Positions 15,850 to 23,781 of a DNA stretch of 50,187 nucleotides are shown here, in pieces. The position numbers and the translations under genes are program-made. The stretch is from Candidatus Bathyarchaeota archaeon B24 (GTDB taxonomy: Archaea > Thermoproteota > CALKCG01 > B24): assembly GCA_001593865.1 (NCBI GenBank), contig LUCB01000005.1, positions 79,366-129,552 of the forward strand. The letters run 5' to 3'. The notes below the pieces were generated by a model. The model worked only from the letters and a program-made list of their open reading frames with translations, was not told the origin of the DNA and did not search any database. Positions within the stretch are counted from its first letter, which is position 1; the number at the start of each line of letters is the position of its first letter.

Positions 15850-16920
15850 TTGCTAGCTGCAGTTCTTAAACGACCGTTCACCCTCGAGCTTGAGGATGTT
15901 CCTAAGCCCACGCCCAGGGGAGACGAGGTTCTGATAAAAGTGGGCGCATGTGGGATATGCGGAAGCGATGTTCGATATTTTCAAGGTAAAAACCCCTGGG
16001 CTCTACATACGCTGGGCGTGGAGAAGCCGAACCCGCCGGATATGATCCTAGGCCATGAAGTCTCAGGAACCATAGTGGAGGCCGGCGACGCGAAGTTCGA
16101 AGATAGAATAGGTGAAAAGGTCGGTGTTATAGCATACAAGGCCTGTGGAAGGTGTAAGTTCTGTAGCGAAGGTAGGCATAACCTATGTGCAAACGTCCTG
16201 CATATCGGTCACGACGAGGCTTGGGGCTTCAAACCCTCCCCCGGCGGTATGGCCGAGTACTGCGCGGTGTGGGAGGATAAAGCCGTCAGGCTAGACTGGC
16301 CTGTAAGCTTCGAAGAGGCTTCTCAGCTAGACGGTTTAGCCGTATCTGTCCACGCGGCTTATAGGGCTCAGGTGAAGCCCGGCGATAGGGTCGCCGTGAT
16401 AGGGTCAGGCCCGATAGGACTTATGATCCTACAGACGGTCAAGGCTTTCGGGGCCTCAGAGGTCTTCGCCATAGACATCTGGGATAAGCCCCTAGACATA
16501 GCTCAGAAGCTCGGCGCCGACCACACGGTAGACTCCTCGAAGGAAGACCCCGTAAACTACATACTATCTAAGACCCGGGGTTGGGGGGTCGAAGCCGTCG
16601 TGAACACGGTGGGCTCGCCTGAAACGGTCGTAGACGGTTTGAAGATGCTGGCTAGAGGAGGGTGCCAGGTTCTACTCGCTGTGACGAGCGACACGGTTCA
16701 GCTGAACCTTAGGCTTCTAGCAGGTGAGAGGGTTCTAACGGTCTCGTCGAACAACCTCTACCCAGAATACTACACCGCGGTAAGCCTCCTGAAGACGGGT
16801 AGGGTCGAGATAAAACCATTCATAACCCACGTCCTACCGCTCGAAGAAGTTAAAGAAGCCTTCCGCATAGCGTTGAACAAAGAGGAATACGGCGCCCTTA
16901 AAGTCGTGATCAAACCTTAA
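15850..16920 (+). CDS. Zinc-dependent sugar/alcohol dehydrogenase (MDR family)
   Basis: 356 residues of the medium-chain dehydrogenase family. The catalytic zinc ligands are in GACGICGSD and ILGHEVSG; the structural zinc site is CGRCKFCSEGRHNLC (about 97-111). The NAD(P)-binding Rossmann loop is VIGSGPIGLM (about 184-193), followed by the acidic D in FAIDIW, which favours NAD. Sorbitol, glucose, threonine and related dehydrogenases share these features and the substrate is not decided by sequence alone. TTG start with GGGGTG upstream. A palindromic operator candidate surrounds its TATA box. Confidence 0.88.
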   Translation: MLAAVLKRPFTLELEDVPKPTPRGDEVLIKVGACGICGSDVRYFQGKNPWALHTLGVEKPNPPDMILGHEVSGTIVEAGDAKFEDRIGEKVGVIAYKACGRCKFCSEGRHNLCANVLHIGHDEAWGFKPSPGGMAEYCAVWEDKAVRLDWPVSFEEASQLDGLAVSVHAAYRAQVKPGDRVAVIGSGPIGLMILQTVKAFGASEVFAIDIWDKPLDIAQKLGADHTVDSSKEDPVNYILSKTRGWGVEAVVNTVGSPETVVDGLKMLARGGCQVLLAVTSDTVQLNLRLLAGERVLTVSSNNLYPEYYTAVSLLKTGRVEIKPFITHVLPLEEVKEAFRIALNKEEYGALKVVIKP

Positions 16921-16981
16921 ATGGCTTGATCTATATTCATCCCACCTTATCAGATAGAAAAACTACTCTATTTAGCATATT

Positions 16982-17779
16982 TCATATCGATTTAGTAATT
17001 ACTTTTATTCCTTCTCTTTCGAGTCTATCCACTATTTTAGATATTCCTCTAACTTTTCCAATATCTAAAATGAAGGTCACCAGATGGTCATAGTACTGAG
17101 AATAATCATCTATCTGACCTATAAGTCTCTGTAAATGAGTTCGAGAACTCGGTATTTTAACTTCTATACACATATCGCCTATAACAATATCTGCACGTAG
17201 TTTTTCGCCCATCCGGCCCTTTAGTGACACTTCTTTCCTCACTTTTAAGCCAGGAAATTTAGCACGAAGATAAATGCATATCTGGTTTACAAGCTCCCTC
17301 TCGTCTCTTATATGCTCAGGCTTAAATTCTTCAAGAGCTTGTAAAATTTCACTATAGTAAGACGATGTCTTTACAGTGGATTTCTCTTCAATAAGTTTAG
17401 TTCTAAATTTATCTAGTTCATCAAGTAAGTCTTGGTGCTTAATCTTATATGCTCTTGCAAATTTGATTATAGTTTTCAGAGATAATTTATCAGCCAGCCT
17501 CTCTACTTTTTCCTCCTTGGTTTTAGCTCTATAGATTTCACCTGTTAAGAAGTCCTTCCATTTCCATGAAATTCCCTTTCTACGCGCGATCTCGTTCAAC
17601 TGCTTAACTGAAAACCTATTGAGCATAGCTCTTCTAATTTCTCGTTCTTTTCTCCAATACTTAAAACTTGTAACAATGGAAACACCAGCAACCTTAGTGG
17701 CTAGAATCGAATATTTTGAAAACTTCTTAACGGCTTTGAGAAATCTACTCATCATCATTAAATTCTTAGGACATTTCAT
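16982..17779 (-). CDS. PD-(D/E)XK nuclease-like protein in an AT-rich island
   Basis: 265 residues. The C-terminal third has the restriction-nuclease pattern: E at ELVNQICIYLRAKFP, then LRADIVIGDMCIEVK (D followed by E-x-K), then a QIDDYSQYYDHLV helix. The middle has two similar short helical units (FSVKQLNEIARRKGIS and LSLKTIIKFARAYKIKH) that resemble DNA-binding SAP-like repeats. The N terminus has a weak hydrophobic stretch. Base composition is clearly more AT-rich and uses AAA and AGA more than neighbours, so recent acquisition is likely. Function not recognised; a solitary defence or mobile-element nuclease is possible. ATG at 17779; downstream ATG codons at residues 8-10 are alternatives. 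Confidence 0.65.
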   Translation of the reverse strand: MKCPKNLMMMSRFLKAVKKFSKYSILATKVAGVSIVTSFKYWRKEREIRRAMLNRFSVKQLNEIARRKGISWKWKDFLTGEIYRAKTKEEKVERLADKLSLKTIIKFARAYKIKHQDLLDELDKFRTKLIEEKSTVKTSSYYSEILQALEEFKPEHIRDERELVNQICIYLRAKFPGLKVRKEVSLKGRMGEKLRADIVIGDMCIEVKIPSSRTHLQRLIGQIDDYSQYYDHLVTFILDIGKVRGISKIVDRLEREGIKVITKSI

Positions 17780-17872
17780 TTAAAAATTTCCACAGAATCT
17801 AACCCACTTTATCTGAAAGGGTTCCCAATGGTCAAATTTATGTGATGCTTCCAGAGGGATGTCTTATAAACC

Positions 17873-17894
17873 TTTAATAAATAAGTTTATTAAA
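17873..17894. promoter_or_regulatory. Perfect 9-base palindrome in the promoter of the RHH/coiled-coil gene
   Basis: TTTAATAAA (17873-17881) and TTTATTAAA (17886-17894) are exact reverse complements separated by TAAG. The block ends 23 bases before ATG 17918 and occupies the TATA-box position, so a protein bound here would prevent TBP access. The downstream gene encodes a ribbon-helix-helix-like segment, which suggests autoregulation. Confidence 0.6.
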
Positions 17895-17917
17895 TACTTG
17901 TATTTCTGTATTCTTGT

Positions 17918-18706
17918 ATGAATGAATTAGATGATTTTAGGAAGAGGGTGGAAGACTTCAAGAGGCGTTTAAAGGAGGACTTCGAGCGTTCCCTTAAACG
18001 CTACGAGGACGCTTTGGACGAGCTTGAGAAGAGGGTTGAGGCGCTTCCTGAAGATAAGCTTAGAGACGTTTATCCCACGGTCCGAGAGCTTAGGAGAGGG
18101 TTGATGTCTGAGCTTTATGGACTGCACCGTGAGTTTAGGCGTATGGTTTACGATTTGAGGAGAAAACTTAGGAGGCTTGCTCTCAGGCTTCCAGAGGACT
18201 ATGGGGAGATGGTCGATGAGGTTAAGAGGGCTCTCGTAGATGCTAGAGACGAGCTGGAGGGCTATAGGGATTCAGCCTTAGCTCTGGCTAAAAAGCTTAG
18301 AAACCTTGAGCTTCGCGTTAGAGAGAGGCTCGGTAGGTCGGCTGGTTTACCTGTTGAAGTGGAGCCGCTGGAAAAAGGCTTCGATAGACTTATCGTAGGC
18401 ATCGAGGAGGTGCTAGGGGAGATACTCTCCTCCGCCGGGAGGATCCTTTCTAAGACGTCTGAGGTTATATCATCCGTTAGGATCCCCGAGTCCGACGCTA
18501 GGGTCATAAGGCTTCTGGTCGACGCGGGGATATTCAGGAGTAGAAACGACGCGTTAGCGTTCTTCGTGCATAAGGGCATAGAGGCCAGCCGGGATTGGCT
18601 TGAAAGGGTTCAGGATAGGCTTGAGAAGATCAGGGAGCTTCAGGAGGAGATGCGTAGGGAGCTTGAAAAGATATTCCGTAGCGAGGAAGAATTCCCCAAG
18701 GACTAA
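17918..18706 (+). CDS. Coiled-coil protein with ribbon-helix-helix-like domain
   Basis: 262 residues, very rich in Glu, Arg and Leu. Residues about 1-150 form long coiled coils (heptads such as FRKRVEDFKRRLKEDFERSL). Residues about 190-225, reading ARVIRLLVDAGIFRSRNDAL, match the helix-turn-helix part of CopG/Arc-type ribbon-helix-helix proteins (hydrophobic helix, G-[IFL]-x-S-R, second helix), and the tail is again a coiled coil. A similar archaeal family of unknown role is known to me only by this pattern. It could be a DNA-binding structural or regulatory protein. Starts at ATG 17918, preceded by a palindrome. Confidence 0.6.
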   Translation: MNELDDFRKRVEDFKRRLKEDFERSLKRYEDALDELEKRVEALPEDKLRDVYPTVRELRRGLMSELYGLHREFRRMVYDLRRKLRRLALRLPEDYGEMVDEVKRALVDARDELEGYRDSALALAKKLRNLELRVRERLGRSAGLPVEVEPLEKGFDRLIVGIEEVLGEILSSAGRILSKTSEVISSVRIPESDARVIRLLVDAGIFRSRNDALAFFVHKGIEASRDWLERVQDRLEKIRELQEEMRRELEKIFRSEEEFPKD

Positions 18707-18760
18707 CGTGCTTAAAGGTTTTTGGCGAAGCCTTTATCCCTTAGAAGAAGGTTTTAAATC

Positions 18761-19864
18761 GTGTTGGGGAGAATGGGCTGGTTTCTGATAAGACCCGATG
18801 CCTTAACCGTTTTGAGGAACGAGATGGTCGTAAAGGCGTTGAACAGGTACTTCAAGGTAGTCAAGAACAAGCTTCCGGCCAAGTTTATGATCGCTAAGAG
18901 GCTGGAGGCTGATTTTCACGAAGACGATCCATTAGATAGGCTCTGGGCTCTACACGACAAGCTGACCCAGGAGTACTATAGGCTTGAGTCCAAGATAGAC
19001 TGCGGCGAGCTTTCGCTAGACGACCTAGGAGAGCCTAGGAGAAGCTATCTAGACCTGAAGGTCGAGATCGCTAAGAGGCTTCTCAGGGCTTGCTGCTTCT
19101 GCGAGAGGAGGTGCGGCGTTAACAGGGCCGAGGGGGAGCTTGGATACTGTAGATGCGGGGAGATGTTTCTACTATCCTCGGCCTTCCACCATATAGGTGA
19201 GGAGCCTGAGCTCGTGCCTAGCGGAACCGTATTCTCGATAGGATGCAACCTCACCTGTCTACACTGCCAGAACTGGACGATATCCCAGCACATGGAGCCC
19301 GGCGAGCCTTTAACCCCTAGGGAGCTGGCGGCTGTCGTAACCAAGCTTAGACGGGAGGGCTGTAGAAACTGTAACATGGTCGGAGGTTCTCCTACACCGT
19401 GGCTACACGCATGGCTTGAAGCGTTCAAATACGTCGAGGTTAACGTGCCTACCGTATGGAACAGCAACAGCTACTACAGCGTCGAGGCAGCTAAGCTTCT
19501 CAGGGGATTCATAGACGTTTACCTCCTAGACTTCAAATACGGTAGCGACGAATGCGCAGTCAGGATATCCAACGCCCCCAACTACGTCGAGGTTTGCCGG
19601 AGAAATCACCTGATAGCTTTGGAGAGCGGAGAGCTAATAATACGGATACTCCTCCTACCTGAGCACATCGAGTGCTGCGGCAAGCCCATACTGAAGTGGA
19701 TCAGGGAGAACCTCGGAGACTGGGTCAGGGTTAACATAATGGACCAGTATAGGCCACATTGGAGGGCCCACGAGGTTCCCGAACTACGTAGAAGGCTTAG
19801 GCACGAGGAGTACGTGGAAGCTGTGAAATACGCGAAGTCGATAGGGCTTCTAAACCTAGCGTAG
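18761..19864 (+). CDS. Radical SAM protein, PflA-related (COG1313-like)
   Basis: 367 residues. C162-x3-C166-x2-C169 in CNLTCLHCQNW is the 4Fe-4S radical SAM motif; the preceding FSIG and the later MVGGSPTPW are typical of the PflX/AmmeMemoRadiSam-like group. An N-terminal segment with CCFCERRCGVNRAEGELGYC (about 108-127) is the cysteine-rich lead seen in this family. The ~100 residues before that are a helical extension. These enzymes generate a 5'-deoxyadenosyl radical, but the substrate of this group is not settled. GTG at 18761 or ATG at 18773 are possible starts; TTTTAAAT upstream is a TATA-like box. Confidence 0.85.
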   Translation: MLGRMGWFLIRPDALTVLRNEMVVKALNRYFKVVKNKLPAKFMIAKRLEADFHEDDPLDRLWALHDKLTQEYYRLESKIDCGELSLDDLGEPRRSYLDLKVEIAKRLLRACCFCERRCGVNRAEGELGYCRCGEMFLLSSAFHHIGEEPELVPSGTVFSIGCNLTCLHCQNWTISQHMEPGEPLTPRELAAVVTKLRREGCRNCNMVGGSPTPWLHAWLEAFKYVEVNVPTVWNSNSYYSVEAAKLLRGFIDVYLLDFKYGSDECAVRISNAPNYVEVCRRNHLIALESGELIIRILLLPEHIECCGKPILKWIRENLGDWVRVNIMDQYRPHWRAHEVPELRRRLRHEEYVEAVKYAKSIGLLNLA

Positions 19865-19917
19865 CCTTATCTCAAGGAGTTTGACTTGTCTTCTAGAGCC
19901 TCCTTGGGTAGAGGATG

Positions 19918-20631
19918 TTATGGATGTTTCATCTTCTCCATGTATGTCCTCCTCTTAGCCTCGTAGTCCTTTCTCGTATAGACAGGCTTAGCCGGTGAAC
20001 CTCTGACGACGGTATCCGGTTTGACGTCTCTGGTCACTATCGACCCTGCCGCTACCATAGCCCTCTTACCTATCGTAACCCCCGCCATTATGATCGACCC
20101 TGCCCCTACAACGGCCTCCTCCTCTATACGGGCACCGACGAGTAGACCGCTGGGAGGATACTTGTCGTTCAAAACCGTCACCATCGGCCCAAGGAAAACC
20201 CTATCACCCACCACGGTTCTCGGCGGTAGATAGCAGCCGGTTTGGATCCTAACCTCCGACCCTATCGAGACATACCCGTCTACAACCGTGTGAGAACCTA
20301 TGAGGGTCTTATCACCCACCTCCACGTTCTCCCTTATCATGACGAAGTGGCCGGTTTCGACCTCGTCACCAAGCCTTGACCGCTCATAGACCACCGTGTA
20401 AGGTCTCAGGATGCAACGCTCGCCCACGACGCATCCTCGACTTTCTGAATCGTAGTTTTCTAGGCTTGAAGCCTCCTCCACGAGCTTTTTCAAAACCGCT
20501 CTAACCGGGTAGCCTAGCACCACTCCATAGCCTAGAACCGTCCCCTCCCCGACGACGGTAGGCCCCAGTATGGTAACCAACCCCTCGGCTAAGACCCTGC
20601 CTAGCTTAGCCCTCTTGGATATGAAACCCAT
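19918..20631 (-). CDS. Left-handed beta-helix (hexapeptide) acyltransferase
   Basis: 237 residues dominated by hexapeptide repeats of the [LIV]-G-x4 kind: VVGEGTVLGYGV, VVGERCILRPYTVV, EVGDKTLIGSHTVV, VVGAGSIIMAGVTIG. The end KPDTVVRGSPAKPVYTRK is the usual closing strand of sugar O- or N-acetyltransferases (WbbJ/PglD-like). The insert between repeats (about 45-65) lies where the acceptor usually binds. A role in acetylating a nucleotide sugar or surface glycan is likely but the acceptor is unknown. Lies 34 bases downstream of the luciferase-like gene on the same strand. Confidence 0.82.
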   Translation of the reverse strand: MGFISKRAKLGRVLAEGLVTILGPTVVGEGTVLGYGVVLGYPVRAVLKKLVEEASSLENYDSESRGCVVGERCILRPYTVVYERSRLGDEVETGHFVMIRENVEVGDKTLIGSHTVVDGYVSIGSEVRIQTGCYLPPRTVVGDRVFLGPMVTVLNDKYPPSGLLVGARIEEEAVVGAGSIIMAGVTIGKRAMVAAGSIVTRDVKPDTVVRGSPAKPVYTRKDYEAKRRTYMEKMKHP

Positions 20632-20665
20632 ACCGATACGATCTCTGCGGATAGGTCCTTTATCT

Positions 20666-21658
20666 TTAACCTTCTAGGTCTTTGAAGTATGGGATCACCT
20701 TCTCGCCTAACAGCCTTATGACCTCTAAGCCCTCTTTAAGGTCCATCCCTGGATAATGTACCCTGAAGATCATATCCGTCACCCCGAGGCGTTTAGCCGC
20801 ATCCTCGACCTGGGATATACATTCGTCGGGGTCTCCGACTATGAAACGGTCCCTAGCCACGTCTTCGAAACTCCTTAAGTCTTTAACCAGCGAATGCCCC
20901 CAGGAGACGTAGTCTCGGAAATACATAGCCCCTATGTATTTCTCAGCTTTCTCACGCGCCTCCACAGGGTCCTCGGCCACGTATGCCTCCCTGACGAGCG
21001 GGATCCTCTCAGGTTTCTTACCGAGCTTCTTCATGTAATCCATGTAGACCCGGTAGCTGTTGAGGACATCGCCCAGCGAACCCACAGGACCTATAAACCA
21101 TGCATCCCCCAGCTCAGCCGCCCGCCTTAAGGCTCTCCTGCTCCATCCCCCTACCCATATAGGGGGATGAGGCTTTCTGACAGGCTTCGGATACAGCGAG
21201 AAGCCTCTAACCTTGAAGAACCTTCCCTCGAAGTCCACGGTTGGCTCTGTCCAAAGTTTCTTTATGAGGACCAGCGACTCGGTCATCCGGTCTCCTCTAC
21301 CCTTCATAGGAACCTGGAAGACTTCGTACTCCTCCCTTCTATAGCCTAGGCCGACACCTAGGATAAGTCTTCCACCGGATATCACGTCGACCACGGCGGC
21401 GTCTTCGGCTACGTGAACCGGGTGGTACAGCGGAAGTATGAGGATGCACGTCCCCAGCTCTATACGCTTAGTCGCAGACGCTAGCCCAGCTAGAGCCACT
21501 AGCGGAGACGGATAATACATGTCTTCCCGCCCATGGTGTTCGAGCATCCAAGCCGAGTCGAAGCCTAGTTTCTCGGCAAGCTGAACCTCCTCGACCGTCC
21601 AGCTCCAATACCAGCCCCACTGGATAGGCGCCATGCCGAACCTCATGGAACGGCTCAT
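20666..21658 (-). CDS. Luciferase-like (LLM class) flavin/F420-dependent oxidoreductase
   Basis: 330 residues, a TIM-barrel of the bacterial luciferase superfamily. GFDSAWMLEHH (about 31-41) and TKRIELGTCILILPLYHP (about 63-80) are characteristic, as is RLILGVGLGYRREEYEVF (about 95-112). Archaeal members often use coenzyme F420 instead of FMN. WVGGWSRRALRRAAELGDAWF is the later substrate and cofactor loop. Substrate unknown; it is followed in the same direction by a hexapeptide acyltransferase. ATG 21658, with a second ATG four codons on. Confidence 0.87.
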   Translation of the reverse strand: MSRSMRFGMAPIQWGWYWSWTVEEVQLAEKLGFDSAWMLEHHGREDMYYPSPLVALAGLASATKRIELGTCILILPLYHPVHVAEDAAVVDVISGGRLILGVGLGYRREEYEVFQVPMKGRGDRMTESLVLIKKLWTEPTVDFEGRFFKVRGFSLYPKPVRKPHPPIWVGGWSRRALRRAAELGDAWFIGPVGSLGDVLNSYRVYMDYMKKLGKKPERIPLVREAYVAEDPVEAREKAEKYIGAMYFRDYVSWGHSLVKDLRSFEDVARDRFIVGDPDECISQVEDAAKRLGVTDMIFRVHYPGMDLKEGLEVIRLLGEKVIPYFKDLEG

Positions 21659-21716
21659 GTTATCTCATAATCTTACCGGGAAGTCTTTTAAGCTTTGGGA
21701 GCGGAAGGGTTTATTT

Positions 21717-22445
21717 ATGGAGCGACCCAAGACCCAGCTGGGCTACGGCTCCACGTATAAGGAGGTTGAGGAGAGCGGAGTCGAGGGGGCTCTGCTTCCC
21801 ATAGGCTCTCTGGAGCAGCATGGACCCCACCTTCCGTTATGCACGGACACGGTCATAGCCTTCGAGGTCGCCAAGGCGGTCGCGTCTAGGCTCAACCTGT
21901 TTCTCCTACCTCCGATACCGATAAGCTGCTCGGCGGAGCATAGAGGGGTCAAGGGAACCGTATACCTCAGACCGGAGACTCTCACCTCCGTGCTGAGAGA
22001 TATAGTCGAATCCCTCTCCCGAAGCGGCTTCAAGTACCTAGTAGTACTCAGCGGCCATGGTGGAAACTGGATACTGAAACCGGCCGTGAGATATCTGAAC
22101 CTAGACTACCCGGGGTTTAAAGTGGTGCTGGTCGGTGAGTCCGCCTATGGAAACCGTCTTAAGGGGATATTCGAGGAGGTAAACGACCTGCATGCAGGCG
22201 AGCATGAGACATCCTTGATGCTCTACCTAAGGCCCGACATGGTCCGGGGCAAGCCGGAGGGATGCCGACCAGACGCGGGTAGGGAGATGCTGGACTACCT
22301 ACCCATATGGAAGATAACCTCCACGGGGGTCTGGGGTACTCCGTCTAATGCCAGCGTAGAAAAAGGTAGGTTGGCTTTCGAAAAAACAGTCGAGGCGATA
22401 GTCGAATACCTCAGGAAGCTGCTGGCTAGGTTGAACCTACTATAG
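21717..22445 (+). CDS. Creatininase-family amidohydrolase
   Basis: 242 residues from ATG 21717, which is preceded by the TATA-like TTTTAAG near 21687. Metal-binding motifs of the creatinine amidohydrolase/MftE group are present: GSLEQHGPHLPLCTDT (E-x-H and D), VVLSGHGGNW, and DLHAGEHETS with the C-terminal glutamate. The family hydrolyses cyclic amides (creatinine, FAPy pyrimidines in archaea via ArfB, mycofactocin precursor). In archaea the closest known role is 2-amino-5-formylamino-6-ribosylaminopyrimidinone hydrolysis (ArfB) for F420 and riboflavin, but this copy may differ. Its stop overlaps the convergent DapA-family gene by 6 bases. Confidence 0.85.
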   Translation: MERPKTQLGYGSTYKEVEESGVEGALLPIGSLEQHGPHLPLCTDTVIAFEVAKAVASRLNLFLLPPIPISCSAEHRGVKGTVYLRPETLTSVLRDIVESLSRSGFKYLVVLSGHGGNWILKPAVRYLNLDYPGFKVVLVGESAYGNRLKGIFEEVNDLHAGEHETSLMLYLRPDMVRGKPEGCRPDAGREMLDYLPIWKITSTGVWGTPSNASVEKGRLAFEKTVEAIVEYLRKLLARLNLL

Positions 22446-23369
22446 CAGGCCAGCCTTCTCGAGCGCCTTCCTGACGAGCTTACGCTCGGCCTCCGAGATC
22501 GGCGTCAGGGGAGGTCTGACGTAAGCCTTTTTAAGCACCCCAAGCATCACCAACGCCTCTTTAAGCCTAGCCCTGTAGTTTCTAACGGGCGGAGCGAATA
22601 TGGCGTCTGCCAGGGGCTGAACGACCTCGGCTATCTTGAACGCCTCCTCGTAGTCTCCGCGTTTAGCCCTCTCGATCATCTCGACCTGGAGGTCCGTAGC
22701 TATGGTCCCGAAGCCCAGCAGAGCCCCGTCGGCGCCTAGGATAAACGATTCGAGTATAAAGTTGTCGTTCCCAGTGAGGACGTAAACCCTCCTCCCGATG
22801 GACCTGACGATCTTAACGGTCTCTAGAAACTTCCTGGCGTCGAAGCTAGCCTCCTTGATCGCGGCCACCCCTTCGATTTCGAAGAGCTTCCTTAACGCAG
22901 ACGCAGAGTACTCCACACCACCTAACGCCCTCTGAAGCTGGAAGACTATCAAAGGTATCTCGACGGCGTCTGAAACGGCTTTATGGTATCCGTAGGGTAT
23001 CTCAGGGTCTAGAGGCTCCCCCGCGTAAGCCGGTATCGGAAACATCAGCAACGCGTCAGCCCCCGCCTCTTCGAGCCTCTTAGCCATCCTAACCGCGGCG
23101 TCTGTAAACCTGGTCGAGAGACCTGCGACTATGGGTATACGGCCCTTAAGCTCCTCCCTGTAGACCTCGACGACCCTAACCTGCTCCTCAGGATAGAGAT
23201 GCGGCCCCTCACCCGTGTCGACGTTGACCGCTACACCGCTTATCCCGAAGCCCGATATCCAGTCTATATACCTCCTAAGCTCGTCCTCGTCGATCCGGTA
23301 GTTCTCATCCATGGGGAGAACCGTGGCGGGTATAAGTCCCTCAAACATCTCAGGCTTCAAAACCATCAC
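22440..23369 (-). CDS. DapA/NanA-family aldolase
   Basis: 309 residues. The Schiff-base lysine is in VAAIKEAS (about 170-177), and GVAVNVDTGEGPHL and VPIVAGLS-type blocks are replaced by RIPIVAGLSTRFTDAA. The YNxP tyrosine that donates a proton in true dihydrodipicolinate synthase is absent; the equivalent strand reads LIVFQLQRALGG. So it is probably not lysine biosynthesis but a sugar-acid aldolase/dehydratase related to 2-keto-3-deoxy sugar enzymes. Starts ATG 23369 (MMVLKPEMFEG). It lies 42 bases downstream of eL13 on the same strand. Confidence 0.82.
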   Translation of the reverse strand: MMVLKPEMFEGLIPATVLPMDENYRIDEDELRRYIDWISGFGISGVAVNVDTGEGPHLYPEEQVRVVEVYREELKGRIPIVAGLSTRFTDAAVRMAKRLEEAGADALLMFPIPAYAGEPLDPEIPYGYHKAVSDAVEIPLIVFQLQRALGGVEYSASALRKLFEIEGVAAIKEASFDARKFLETVKIVRSIGRRVYVLTGNDNFILESFILGADGALLGFGTIATDLQVEMIERAKRGDYEEAFKIAEVVQPLADAIFAPPVRNYRARLKEALVMLGVLKKAYVRPPLTPISEAERKLVRKALEKAGLL

Positions 23370-23411
23370 CGTCGAACAGAACTTAAACGGTTAGAGGTTC
23401 TTAGCCTTAAT

Positions 23412-23645
23412 CTAGCCCTTTGTCTTTTTAAGCTCTTCTACGAACTTCTTAAGGGCCTCCACGTTCTCCTCCCTGACGCTGCGTCTCCTGGTATCCACGT
23501 ATAGGCCGAGCATCCGGGCTCTACCGACGCTTAAACCAGCCTTCTTAAGCTCGCCTATGCTGAACCCCCTGCCGACCCTGAAACCGTAGCCGAACCTAGG
23601 GATCTTAACTATGGGCTCAGGCACATTTCTCTTAACGCCCTTCAT
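23412..23645 (-). CDS. rpl13e: Ribosomal protein eL13
   Basis: 77 residues, the short archaeal form. [33 protein letters not shown] is the eL13 core, followed by [17 protein letters not shown]. The N terminus [10 protein letters not shown] matches too. eL13 is present in TACK archaea and absent from most Euryarchaeota. ATG 23645 has a GGAGG-type site upstream (GAGGAACC region complement). Probably co-transcribed with the DapA-family gene. Confidence 0.9.
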   Translation of the reverse strand: MKGVKRNVPEPIVKIPRFGYGFRVGRGFSIGELKKAGLSVGRARMLGLYVDTRRRSVREENVEALKKFVEELKKTKG

Positions 23646-23781
23646 GGAGGAACCCCCTTCTCAACCCTTCTAGAGGGTAGACATCTAACATATGGTTTAA
23701 AAACGTTCGTTTCCCCTTGGGGGATATGCGTCGGTTAGAGTTATATGTCTCGACGTGTTTTACAGGAGGACGGCGGTCTCC

